This document shows, one piece after another, positions 44,825 to 53,014 of a stretch of DNA of 64,000 nucleotides. The position numbers were made by a program, and so were the translations under genes. This stretch comes from CAZMBI01 sp964564675 (lineage in GTDB: Bacteria > Pseudomonadota > Alphaproteobacteria > Rickettsiales > UBA3002): positions 62,001-126,000 of the forward strand of contig CAZMBI010000003.1 in the NCBI GenBank assembly GCA_964564675.1. The letters run 5' to 3'. The notes under the pieces are model-generated. The model made no database searches. It had not been told where the DNA came from and saw only the letters and a list, made by a program, of their open reading frames with translations. The first letter of the stretch is position 1. Each line of letters opens with the position of its first letter.

Positions 44825-44856
44825 AAAAAGAACCGGGCCCTGAAAACAGGACCCGG
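44825..44856 (-). terminator. Intrinsic terminator of the candidate small RNA
   Basis: On minus, a 10-bp stem with one mismatch (CCGGGTCCTG / CAGGGCCCGG, loop TTTT) is followed by TTCTTTTT. It would also stop read-through from the LysR gene. Confidence 0.85.
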
Positions 44857-44985
44857 CCAAGCATAACAGGGAGGCTACCCGCCCGAAGAATCGGACGGCT
44901 GAGCATTGCGCTCAGGACAGTTTGGCCGGGAGGCCAAAACAGATCTACACTCGTGAAAGAAGTGTTAACCAAGTGCACATCAGAG
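44825..44985 (-). ncRNA. Candidate AbcR-type (alpha-r15) small regulatory RNA
   Basis: A transcript of about 160 nt is predicted between a strong promoter and an intrinsic terminator, on the same strand as and downstream of the LysR gene. No reading frame of useful length fits. It folds by eye into successive hairpins: ACACT/AGTGT, TTTGGCC-TCCC-GGCCAAA, CTGAGC/GCTCAG, CCGTCCG/CGGGCGG and the terminator. A TCCC tetraloop and a single-stranded CCTCCC are anti-Shine-Dalgarno-like, as in AbcR RNAs, which lie beside the LsrB/VtlR regulator in rhizobia and Agrobacterium. The AbcR label rests on position and these motifs only. Confidence 0.6.
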
Positions 44986-44990
44986 CGCGC

Positions 44991-45018
44991 ACTATATTAA
45001 TCAAAATTAATAAGTCAA
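44991..45018 (-). promoter_or_regulatory. Strong promoter with palindromic operator for the candidate small RNA
   Basis: On minus, TTGACT (45013-45018) and TATAGT (44991-44996) are 16 bases apart. The spacer and part of the -10 form the dyad TATTAAT-N4-ATTAATA, an AT-rich palindrome of the kind LysR-type regulators bind. It starts 20 bases after the end of the LysR gene. Confidence 0.7.
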
Positions 45019-45037
45019 CCGAAAAATTATCAATTTG

Positions 45038-45928
45038 TTAAAACTTATATTCGGCGATCTTGCGCTCGAGGAACGAGCGAAACACCGCGACCCGCCTGGA
45101 GTTTCTCAGATCGACGGGAAAGACATAATAGACCTGAATCGACGGGCTTTCGATATCGGCTAATATTCTGGAGATGTGCCGCGCGCGATACATAATATAA
45201 TCTGGCAGGGCGGCAATGCCCATGCCGGCTTTGACCACCCGGCGCATGGCGTTGAGGCTGTTTACCTGAAGATAGGGCTTGATTCCCATTTGCTGCACAT
45301 GCGGGATATTCATCAGCCAGTTAATATCGGGTGAAGGGTGCGGCATGTTTTCCGGATAGACAATCACCCGGTGGTTGCGTAGCTCGGAGACGGTTTGCGG
45401 CGTGCCCCGGTCGCGCAGATAATCGTTGGAGGCAAAAACTGAATTGGACAGCTCAATCAGCGGAATCTGAATCAGATCGGGATGGGTAGAGGGGAACATG
45501 CGGATCGCCACGTCGGCCTCCCGCATGGCCAGATCGAACTCCCGGTCTTCGACGATCAGGCTTACTTCGATGTCTGGGTAGAGTTCGAGAAACTCTTTGA
45601 GAATGGGTGCCAGCCAGATGTTGCCGAACGCCACGGGCGCGGTGATTTTAAGCGCGCCGCGGGGTTTCTTGCTGCTATCGGCGATAAAGCTTTCGGCCTG
45701 TTGAAGCTTGGCGACGAGCTCGCAGACCGTGCGATACAGGATCTCGCCCTGCTCGGTCAGTTTGAGCCCGCGCGGATGGCGGTGAAACAGGGGCGTGCCG
45801 AATTTTTCTTCAAGCGCATTGATTTGCCGGCTGGTGGCGGACTGGCTGGTGGCCAATAATTCACTGCCACGGGTGAGACTGCCCGTTTGCGCCACCGCAT
45901 AAAATATCCGCAATTTGTCCCAATCCAT
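45038..45928 (-). CDS. LysR-type transcriptional regulator, LsrB/VtlR-like
   Basis: A 296-residue LysR regulator. The winged helix is at the N-terminus (MDWDKLRIFYAVAQTGSLTR, SQSATSRQINALEEKFGTPL) and the effector-binding domain follows from about 90. The opening MDWDKLRIF and the LFHRHPRGLKLTEQGE block resemble LsrB/VtlR of rhizobia, Agrobacterium and Brucella, regulators of envelope, redox and symbiosis or virulence genes that control the AbcR small RNAs. Unlike the redox-sensing LsrB, it has only one cysteine (C69), in the linker helix. It lies after trxB, as in Sinorhizobium, and before the candidate sRNA. Confidence 0.88.
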   Translation of the reverse strand: MDWDKLRIFYAVAQTGSLTRGSELLATSQSATSRQINALEEKFGTPLFHRHPRGLKLTEQGEILYRTVCELVAKLQQAESFIADSSKKPRGALKITAPVAFGNIWLAPILKEFLELYPDIEVSLIVEDREFDLAMREADVAIRMFPSTHPDLIQIPLIELSNSVFASNDYLRDRGTPQTVSELRNHRVIVYPENMPHPSPDINWLMNIPHVQQMGIKPYLQVNSLNAMRRVVKAGMGIAALPDYIMYRARHISRILADIESPSIQVYYVFPVDLRNSRRVAVFRSFLERKIAEYKF

Positions 45929-45998
45929 GACATTTAGTCATAAATGGCTGAGGCGCGGCTGTACAGCGTTATGTGAAGCAGGAGCTAAGCGGTTGATT

Positions 45999-46976
45999 TC
46001 ACGCAGCTTGTGAGGCGGCGTGTGCTTCTTCGGCGAGCAATTTATCGGCATCCAGCGCCGCCATGCAGCCAGTGCCGGCGGCGGTGACGGCCTGGCGATA
46101 GATTTTATCCTGCACGTCGCCGGCGGCATATACGCCTTTAACCGAGGTGCGGGTGGTGCCTGGCTCGGTGAGGATATAGCCCTCGGCGTCCATCTCAAGC
46201 CCGGCATCCCTGAAAATATCCGTATTGGGCACATGGCCGATAGCGACAAACGCGCCGTCGGCTTTGAGCTCCGAAGTCTCCCCGGTTTTGACGTTCTTGA
46301 TACGCACGCCGGTTAGATTCGGCGGGTCATCGGTGCCGAGGAACTCCTCGACCACACTGTCCCACACTACGGAAATCTTGGGATTGTTAAACAGCCGGTC
46401 CTGCCCGATCTTTTCCGCGCGCAGCGCATCACGGCGGTGAATAAGCGTGACTTTGGAAGTCAGATTGGCCAGAAACAGCGCTTCTTCCACGGCGCTGTTA
46501 CCGCCGCCGATCACGACGACTTCCTTATTCTTGAAGAAAAATCCATCGCAGGTGGCGCACGCGGAAATCCCGTGATTCTGGAATTTCTGCTCGCTTTCAA
46601 GCCCCAGCCAGCGTGCCGAGGCGCCGGTGGCAATCACCAGCGTGTCGCCGATATACTGATCGCCCGAATCACCGGTTGCCACAAACGGCCGCTTGCTCAA
46701 ATCGACCGCGGTGATCAGGTCATGAAAAATCCGGGTGCCAACATTTTCCGCCTGCGCTTCCATCTGTTCCATCAGCCACGGGCCCTGAACCGGATCGGCA
46801 AATCCCGGATAGTTTTCCACGTCGGTGGTGATCGTCAACTGCCCACCCGGCTGCATGCCATGCACCATGATCGGTTCGAGGTTGGCGCGCGCGGCATAAA
46901 TGGCGGCGGTGCAACCGGCCGAACCGGAACCTAGAATGAGAATTTTGGTGTTATGGGTCTGGGGTTCGCGGGCCAT
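45999..46976 (-). CDS. trxB: Thioredoxin-disulfide reductase
   Basis: FAD enzyme that reduces thioredoxin with NADPH. The FAD motif GSGSAGCTAAIYAAR is at 16-30, the redox pair C140 and C143 sits in SACATCDGFFF, and the NADPH motif GGGNSAVEEA follows. The C-terminal FAD contact CMAALDADKLL is intact. I start at the ATG at 46976 (325 residues), behind AAAGGA; an upstream open stretch to 47102 is non-coding. It lies between a peroxiredoxin and the LysR, so the three probably form one redox unit. Confidence 0.96.
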   Translation of the reverse strand: MAREPQTHNTKILILGSGSAGCTAAIYAARANLEPIMVHGMQPGGQLTITTDVENYPGFADPVQGPWLMEQMEAQAENVGTRIFHDLITAVDLSKRPFVATGDSGDQYIGDTLVIATGASARWLGLESEQKFQNHGISACATCDGFFFKNKEVVVIGGGNSAVEEALFLANLTSKVTLIHRRDALRAEKIGQDRLFNNPKISVVWDSVVEEFLGTDDPPNLTGVRIKNVKTGETSELKADGAFVAIGHVPNTDIFRDAGLEMDAEGYILTEPGTTRTSVKGVYAAGDVQDKIYRQAVTAAGTGCMAALDADKLLAEEAHAASQAA

Positions 46977-47072
46977 AGGGCGTCCTTTGCAGATAAAAAG
47001 CAGATAAAAACAAGCTACTGACCATAATAATGGGGTGCGTGGCGCGCAATTGCAAGATGCAACCCTGCGCAA

Positions 47073-47100
47073 GCAGGCAGCCTGCCATCCGGCTGCCTGC
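47073..47100. repeat. Perfect 10-bp hairpin between peroxiredoxin and trxB
   Basis: GCAGGCAGCC and GGCTGCCTGC are perfect complements around an 8-base loop, 22 bases after the peroxiredoxin stop, with an outer ACCCT/AGGGT pair. No T-tract follows on minus, so it is more likely a stabilising or processing hairpin that lowers trxB expression than a full terminator. Confidence 0.7.
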
Positions 47101-47121
47101 ATTTAGGGTGCGGGATATGCC

Positions 47122-47724
47122 TTACAGGGCTTCGGCAAACTCTTTGAGATAGCTCGCGACGCCTTCGGCATTGGGCTGCATGCCTTTGTGGCCTTTCTGC
47201 CAGCCGGCGGGGCAGACCTCGCCGTGCTCTTCAGTGAAATTAAGCGCATCGATCATGCGCAGCGCCTCATCGACATTACGGCCCAGCGGCAGATCATTAA
47301 CGATCTGGTGGCGGATGATGCCTTTTTTATCGATCATGAAGGTGCCGCGGAAGGCCACCGAATCATTGACCAGCACGTCATAATCGCGCGCGATGGACTT
47401 GGTCAAATCGGCAACCATCGGGAATTTTACCTGCCCGATCCCGCCTTTATCAACGGGGGTGTTTTTCCACGCCTGGTGGGTGAAATGCGAATCGACGCTG
47501 ACGCCGATCACCTCGGCGCCGAGCTGTTTAAAACTCTCCATCCGGTTATCAAAGGCGATGATTTCCGACGGGCAGACGAAGGTAAAATCCAGCGGCCAGA
47601 AGAACAGAATACCGGTCTTGTCGTTAATCTGCTCCTTAAGGTTAAATTTCTCATTGATGCTGTTATCCGGCATCACCGCGGTGGCGGTGAAATCGGGAGC
47701 CGGTTTGCCGACGAGTACACTCAT
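47122..47724 (-). CDS. Typical 2-Cys peroxiredoxin
   Basis: Thiol peroxidase of the AhpC/Prx1 group that reduces hydrogen peroxide and organic peroxides. The peroxidatic C51 is in DFTFVCPSE and the resolving C171 is in HGEVCPAGW. The 200 residues match the typical 2-Cys length. No ahpF or ahpD is nearby; trxB directly downstream suggests thioredoxin as reductant, which is inference. It has its own promoter. Confidence 0.94.
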   Translation of the reverse strand: MSVLVGKPAPDFTATAVMPDNSINEKFNLKEQINDKTGILFFWPLDFTFVCPSEIIAFDNRMESFKQLGAEVIGVSVDSHFTHQAWKNTPVDKGGIGQVKFPMVADLTKSIARDYDVLVNDSVAFRGTFMIDKKGIIRHQIVNDLPLGRNVDEALRMIDALNFTEEHGEVCPAGWQKGHKGMQPNAEGVASYLKEFAEAL

Positions 47725-47770
47725 AATCTGTCTCCTTTATTGATTTGATGTACGGTGAATAACCGATGTA

Positions 47771-47799
47771 TATATAGGGGCTTATGCTGCGTTTGCCAA
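47771..47799 (-). promoter_or_regulatory. Promoter of the peroxiredoxin gene
   Basis: On minus, TTGGCA (47794-47799) and TATATA (47771-47776) with a 17-base spacer, 47 bases before the peroxiredoxin start. The -35 abuts the end of the ELM1-family gene. Confidence 0.65.
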
Positions 47800-48744
47800 T
47801 CATTTCTCGGGGTTTTGGCGCAGGCGGATGATCAGCTCCTCAGCCACACGCGCGCTTTCATCGAGCGCCTGAGCCGGCTGCCAGTCCGGCGCCGCATCCG
47901 GCGATAACCATTGCGCATAGCCGTCCGTGACCAGGCGCGCGGCGAATTGGCGGTGTTTGACTGGCAGGGCGTTGCCGGGAGCAAAGATGCGCACCGGCCG
48001 GCCCGTCAGGCAGGCCTCCGAGAGCATGGAAATTGAATCGGCGCTGACCACCAGCGCATCGGCCACGCCAAGCAGGGCGCGATAGGGGTTGGATGCTGTG
48101 CTGTTCCAGTCATACAGCCAGTAGGAGCAGGTCAGGCGGCTTTTAAGCAGGGCCGCGGTGTCTTTGGGGCTGCGCCGGCTGGTGGTAATCAGCAGCGAGC
48201 CCCCGTCGCGCAGCAATTCCGACAGATCGGCGAGGCGTGCAATATCCGCCCCGCGCAGCCGGCCGCCAATGAGCACCGCCGTCCACGGGCGTGGCAGATG
48301 CGCCCATTGCGAGCGAAAGCGGGTAGCCTCGGCTTCGATCAGCGCAACACTCAGCGGGTGCAGCGCGCCCAGCGTACGCAGAATGCGCGGATCATCGGGC
48401 GCGCGGTCATGTTCGGGCACGATGATATAATCGAAGGGCGCCAGCCGTTTCGGCCACATCAGCTGAACCAGCCGGGTCTCGGGTGAGCGGCGCTTGATAT
48501 GGCGCATCACCGGCACCAGCCGGCGGCCGGCGGCGATCACCATCGCCGGCCAGGGCGGGGCAATCAGATGGCGCGTATCGGCTTGCAGGTGCCACAAGCG
48601 CTCGCCCAGCAGCGCATTGGGCAGGCCGGCCAGCGCATTATAGGCCAGCGGCACTTCGCGGAAGGCGTCCCCGGCCAGTGCCTGCGCCAGGCCGATGCTT
48701 TGCGCGCGATGCCCGGCGCGGTTATCGCTCAGAACCCAAAGCAT
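47800..48744 (-). CDS. Mitochondrial fission ELM1 family protein (DUF1022)
   Basis: A 314-residue protein of the ELM1 family, related to glycosyltransferase-B folds; the plant member acts in mitochondrial fission, while the bacterial function is unknown. Seen: WVLSDNRAGHRAQSIGLAQA at the N-terminus, PFDYIIVPEHDR, VLIGGRLRG, and the C-terminal donor-like motif VSADSISMLSEACLTGRPV. There is no signal peptide. It may be a glycosyltransferase-like envelope protein. It is transcribed towards the peroxiredoxin gene in the same direction. Confidence 0.85.
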   Translation of the reverse strand: MLWVLSDNRAGHRAQSIGLAQALAGDAFREVPLAYNALAGLPNALLGERLWHLQADTRHLIAPPWPAMVIAAGRRLVPVMRHIKRRSPETRLVQLMWPKRLAPFDYIIVPEHDRAPDDPRILRTLGALHPLSVALIEAEATRFRSQWAHLPRPWTAVLIGGRLRGADIARLADLSELLRDGGSLLITTSRRSPKDTAALLKSRLTCSYWLYDWNSTASNPYRALLGVADALVVSADSISMLSEACLTGRPVRIFAPGNALPVKHRQFAARLVTDGYAQWLSPDAAPDWQPAQALDESARVAEELIIRLRQNPEK

Positions 48745-48828
48745 ACTGATACGAGAAAGCGGGAAGGTGGTAATATGCCAATGGCATCATCTCGTATTCC
48801 GGTTAACCCGATTTCCATATGCCAGCCT

Positions 48829-49302
48829 TCAGACATACCGTACTGCTATCACTTCGTAATAACGGGTGCCTTTGGGCGTGGTGACCTCGATTGAGTCTTC
48901 GGCCTTCTTGCCGATCAGCGCGCGCGCGATGGGGGCGGTCACGGCGATGCGGCCCTCGCTTAAATTGGCCTCGTATTCGCCGACGATCTGATAGGTTACG
49001 GATTCTTCGGTTTCCTCGTCGATCAGCTCGACCGTGGCGCCGAATTTGATCGTCTCACCGCTTAAGCTCGTCGGATCGATAATATCGGCCAGCGACATCA
49101 GCCCTTCCAGCTCCTGTATACGGCCTTCAATGAAGCTCTGTTTTTCGCGCGCGGCGTGATATTCGGCGTTTTCCGACAGATCGCCGTGCTCGCGCGCTTC
49201 GGCGATGGCGTTGATCACCGCCGGGCGTTCGACGGTCTTCAGATTTTTCAGTTCGGCCTCCAATCGGGTAAAACCGGCTTGTGTCACGGGAATGCGGTCC
49301 AT
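48829..49302 (-). CDS. greA: Transcription elongation factor GreA
   Basis: Binds the RNA polymerase secondary channel and stimulates cleavage of backtracked transcripts. The 157 residues have the N-terminal coiled coil (about 1-75) with the acidic tip ENAEYHAAREKQSFIEGR and the C-terminal FKBP-like domain ending in GTRYYEVIAVRYV. It follows carB on minus, as often in alphaproteobacteria, but here about 450 bases of extra sequence separate them. Confidence 0.96.
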   Translation of the reverse strand: MDRIPVTQAGFTRLEAELKNLKTVERPAVINAIAEAREHGDLSENAEYHAAREKQSFIEGRIQELEGLMSLADIIDPTSLSGETIKFGATVELIDEETEESVTYQIVGEYEANLSEGRIAVTAPIARALIGKKAEDSIEVTTPKGTRYYEVIAVRYV

Positions 49303-49412
49303 GAGCTGATCCTATTGTTCTTTGCAGGTTAATGGGTTTAAGAATATAACCGTGCACGATAAAAGGTTCTGACGTGTCGGGCAAGCAGGAATTTTGCAGT
49401 CGACAACACAAT

Positions 49413-49476
49413 CCAGGGGGAGCGACGGGGACACAATAAAAAACTATTGTGTTCCCTCTGTCTTACTCCCCCCAGG
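49413..49476. repeat. REP-like imperfect palindrome between greA and carB
   Basis: A 64-base near-palindrome: GGGGGAG ... GGGACACAATA on the left against TATTGTGTTCCC ... ACTCCCCCC on the right, with a loop of about 6 bases. Its long, interrupted, GC-capped stem resembles REP elements and the ends of small transposons. No transposase is present. Confidence 0.65.
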
Positions 49477-49752
49477 TCGTGGCCCATCTTCACAGAGTTG
49501 GAAATCAAACAGGAACAGGCCTTGAGCCGCGCGCTGCAGCATGAGCGCGGCCACGCGCCGCAACGCGGCCATTCCCGCGGCCAGGAACGCATGGCCAACC
49601 CCTATGTGCGCTCGGTCAATGCCGAGGAAAGTCGCCAGCTCGATCAGCGCCTGCGCACCAGCGAGCAACCCCGCTCATTTGCCGGGGAAATCGCCGCCCG
49701 GCGTCAGCAGGCCGAGCTGGAGGCCGAACAACCCGCTACTGCCCGAACCTGA
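49447..49752 (+). pseudogene. Orphan reading frame, probably a gene fragment
   Basis: A frame of about 101 codons that begins (TTG at 49447) inside the REP-like palindrome and ends 2 bases before the carB stop. The part from about 49490 looks coding: a charged, Gln/Arg/Glu-rich stretch (ELEIKQEQALSRALQHERGH, then MANPYVRSVNAEESRQLDQR). No ribosome site or good start is present; ATG at 49591 or TTG at 49498 are possible. I do not recognise the family. Its truncated front next to a palindrome suggests the 3' end of a gene carried in by recombination. Confidence 0.4.
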
Positions 49753-49753
49753 T

Positions 49754-52700
49754 TTACGAATTAAAATACGCCTGCAGCGGGCGAACGCTTATCCCGCCAT
49801 CGCTGCTATGCATGGCTTTCAGGGCCCGCGCCAGCGCCCGCGCCCCGGGCAGGGTAGTGGTATAGGGAATTTTGCCCAGCAGCGCCGTGCGCCGGATGGA
49901 AAAACTGTCGGCAATCGCTGCCGCGCCTTCGGTGGTATTGATGACCAGCGCCACCTCGCCATCCTTCATGCGATCGACGATATGCGGCCGGCCCTCCCGC
50001 ACCTTATTCACACGCTGCACCGCTACTCCTTCCGCTTCGAGAAAGGCGGCAGTGCCGCGTGTGGCGATCAGCTCGAAGCCCAGCCCCACCAATTGCTTGG
50101 CGACCGGCAGCATAACCGGTTTATCGGTATCCTTCACCGAGACGAATACCGTGCCGCGTTTGGGCAGCAGGGTGCCGGCGGCCAGTTGCGCCTTGCCGTA
50201 GGCCAGCGAAAACTCGCGGTCGATACCCATCGCCTCGCCGGTGGATTTCATCTCCGGGCCCAAAATCACATCCACGCCGGGGAAGCGGGCGAAGGGAAAC
50301 ACGGCTTCTTTCACCGCGATATGCTCGCGCACATGGTCTTCCGGCGGCAGGGTGAAGTCCTCCAGCGTCTCGGCGGCCATCAGGCGCGCGGCGATCTTGG
50401 CGATGGGCACGCCGGTGGTTTTGGCGACGAAAGGCACCGTACGGCTGGCGCGCGGATTGACCTCGATAATATACACCTCACCGTCCTTGATGGCGAATTG
50501 CACATTCATCAGGCCGTTGACCTTCAGCCCCTTGGCCAGGGCCACGGTCTGCTGGCGCAGCTCGGCGACCAGTTCCGGACCGATAGAATAAGGCGGTAGC
50601 GAGCAGGCCGAATCACCCGAATGAATACCCGCCTCCTCGATATGTTCCATAATCCCGGCGACGAAGACCCGCTTACCGTCGCTTAAGGCATCCACATCCA
50701 GTTCGATGGCATCCTGCAAATAGCCATCCAGCAAAATGGGGCCTTCACCGAAAAGCTGGACAATTTCGGATACGTAATGTTTCAGTGACTCGGTATCGTG
50801 CAAAATCGCCATCGCCCGCCCGCCTAGTACGTAAGACGGTCGCACCACCACCGGGAAGCCGATCCGCTCGGCCTGCATCATCACTTCCTCGCCACTGTGG
50901 CAGATGTGATTTTCCGGTTGTTTGAGGTCGAGCGAAAACAGCAGGCGCTGGAAGCGTTCGCGGTCTTCGGCCAGGTCAATCGAATCGGGCGAGGTGCCGA
51001 TAATCGGGATATCGGCAGCGGCCAGCGCTTTGGCCAGTTTGAGTGGCGTTTGCCCGCCGAACTGCACGACCACGCCGTGGACAAAGCCTTTTTTCTGTTC
51101 TTTGCGGATAATCTCGATGACATCCTCGGCAGTCAGCGGCTCGAAATAGAGCCGGTCGGCGGTATCGTAATCGGTGGAGACGGTCTCCGGATTGCAGTTA
51201 ATCATGATGGTTTCATAGCCGGCGTCCTTGAGCGCATATGCCGCGTGCACACAGCAATAATCAAACTCGATGCCCTGGCCGATGCGGTTGGGGCCACCGC
51301 CTAAGATCACGATTTTTTGCCGGTCGGTCGGCCGCGCCTCGCATTCCGGTTCGCTCACGCCGTCGCCTTCGTAACAGGAATACAGATAAGGCGTCAGCGC
51401 CTCGAATTCGGCGGCGCAGGTATCGACGCGCTTGAAGACGGGGTGGATATCCAGATTATGCCGCCAGGCGGTGACCGCATCTTCCGACAGGCTGGACAGT
51501 TCGCTTAAACGCCGGTCGGAAAAGCCCAGCTGCTTCAGTTTCAAAAAGCCGACCTTGTCGGAGGGCAGGCCCTGGGCCTGAATGCGCTGTTCAACGCTGA
51601 CGATATTGGCTAGCTGGGCAATAAACCACGGGTCGTAATGGGTGATGGCGGCAATCGCTTCCGGGTCCATCCCAAACCGCAAGGCCTGCGCGATTTTAAG
51701 CAGCCTGTCGGGGCTGGGCTGGGCGAGCACGGCGCGCACCGGGTCCAGGTCGCCGGCGGCCGGGTCATAGCCGTCGATCGGGATCTCATTGAGCCCGCTT
51801 AAGCCGGTTTCCATTGAGCGGAAGGCTTTCTGCAGGCTTTCGCAGAAATTGCGGCCGATGGCCATGGCCTCGCCGACAGATTTCATGGCGGTGGTCAAAA
51901 GCGGCTCGGTACCGGGGAATTTCTCGAAGGTGAAGCGCGGGATTTTGGTGACGATATAATCGATCGTCGGTTCAAACGAGGCGGGTGTGGCCTTGGTGAT
52001 ATCGTTGAGCACCTCGTCGAGCGTATAGCCGACGGCGAGCTTGGCGGCGACTTTGGCAATGGGGAAGCCCGTGGCCTTGGAGGCCAGCGCCGAGGAACGC
52101 GATACACGCGGGTTCATCTCGATCACCACGATACGCCCGGTCTGCGGGTGTACGGCGAACTGAACGTTGGAGCCGCCGGTATCCACGCCGATTTCGCGCA
52201 GCACGGCAAGCGAGGCATCGCGCAGGCGCTGATATTCCTTATCGGTCAGCGTCAGCGCCGGGGCGACGGTGATGGAATCGCCGGTATGCACCCCCATCGG
52301 GTCAATATTTTCGATCGAGCAGATGATGATGCAGTTATCCGCCTTATCGCGCACCGCCTCCATCTCATATTCCTTCCAGCCCAGCACCGACTCGTCGATC
52401 AGCACCTCATGCGTTGGTGAGGCATCCAGTCCATTGCTGACGATATGTTCGAACTCGTCGCGGTTATAGGCGATGCCTCCGCCCGAACCGCCCAGCGTAT
52501 AAGACGGGCGGATAATAGCCGGCAGGCCAATACGCTCCAGCGCCTCACGCGCCTCGTCGAGGCTGTGAGCGATGGCGTTTTTCGGCACATCGAGGCCGAT
52601 TCTGACCATTGCCTTATTAAACAATTCGCGGTTTTCCGCTTTGTTGATCGATTGCAGATTAGCGCCGATCAGTTCGACCTTGTATTTTTCCAACACGCCG

Positions 52701-53014
52701 CTTTCGGCCAGCGTTTTGGCGCAATTGAGCGCTGTCTGCCCGCCCATGGTCGGCAGCAGGGCGTCGGGCTGTTCGGCTTCGATGATTTTCTCGACAATCT
52801 CCGGAGTGATAGGCTCCACATAGGTGGCGTCCGCCAGTTCCGGATCGGTCATGATGGTCGCCGGATTGGAATTGACCAAAATGACGCGGTAGCCTTCCTC
52901 TTTCAGCGCCTTAACCGCCTGCGTACCGGAATAGTCAAACTCGCAGGCCTGGCCGATGACAATTGGACCGGCGCCGATGAGGAGGATAGAGGACAGGTCT
53001 GTGCGTTTAGGCAT
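49754..53014 (-). CDS. carB: Carbamoyl-phosphate synthase large subunit
   Basis: Makes carbamoyl phosphate from ammonia, bicarbonate and two ATP for arginine and pyrimidine synthesis. The 1086 residues hold the two homologous ATP-grasp halves (first near 1-400, opening KRTDLSSILLIGAGPIVIGQ; second near 560-940, with VILGGGPNRIGQGIEFDYCC) and the C-terminal allosteric domain (GTVFVSVKDTDKPVMLPVAK). Both halves keep VVRPSYVLGG or IIRPSYTLGG nucleotide loops. It overlaps the carA 3' end by 8 bases. Confidence 0.98.
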   Translation of the reverse strand: MPKRTDLSSILLIGAGPIVIGQACEFDYSGTQAVKALKEEGYRVILVNSNPATIMTDPELADATYVEPITPEIVEKIIEAEQPDALLPTMGGQTALNCAKTLAESGVLEKYKVELIGANLQSINKAENRELFNKAMVRIGLDVPKNAIAHSLDEAREALERIGLPAIIRPSYTLGGSGGGIAYNRDEFEHIVSNGLDASPTHEVLIDESVLGWKEYEMEAVRDKADNCIIICSIENIDPMGVHTGDSITVAPALTLTDKEYQRLRDASLAVLREIGVDTGGSNVQFAVHPQTGRIVVIEMNPRVSRSSALASKATGFPIAKVAAKLAVGYTLDEVLNDITKATPASFEPTIDYIVTKIPRFTFEKFPGTEPLLTTAMKSVGEAMAIGRNFCESLQKAFRSMETGLSGLNEIPIDGYDPAAGDLDPVRAVLAQPSPDRLLKIAQALRFGMDPEAIAAITHYDPWFIAQLANIVSVEQRIQAQGLPSDKVGFLKLKQLGFSDRRLSELSSLSEDAVTAWRHNLDIHPVFKRVDTCAAEFEALTPYLYSCYEGDGVSEPECEARPTDRQKIVILGGGPNRIGQGIEFDYCCVHAAYALKDAGYETIMINCNPETVSTDYDTADRLYFEPLTAEDVIEIIRKEQKKGFVHGVVVQFGGQTPLKLAKALAAADIPIIGTSPDSIDLAEDRERFQRLLFSLDLKQPENHICHSGEEVMMQAERIGFPVVVRPSYVLGGRAMAILHDTESLKHYVSEIVQLFGEGPILLDGYLQDAIELDVDALSDGKRVFVAGIMEHIEEAGIHSGDSACSLPPYSIGPELVAELRQQTVALAKGLKVNGLMNVQFAIKDGEVYIIEVNPRASRTVPFVAKTTGVPIAKIAARLMAAETLEDFTLPPEDHVREHIAVKEAVFPFARFPGVDVILGPEMKSTGEAMGIDREFSLAYGKAQLAAGTLLPKRGTVFVSVKDTDKPVMLPVAKQLVGLGFELIATRGTAAFLEAEGVAVQRVNKVREGRPHIVDRMKDGEVALVINTTEGAAAIADSFSIRRTALLGKIPYTTTLPGARALARALKAMHSSDGGISVRPLQAYFNS

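Noticed and set aside
44825..44985. 6S RNA, tmRNA or SRP RNA as the identity of the non-coding gene
   Set aside because: The chain of short local hairpins does not form the long rod of 6S RNA, and no tmRNA tag frame or SRP GGAAG/GCAGCC core is visible. A short GAGC...GTCCG resemblance to 6S was too weak.
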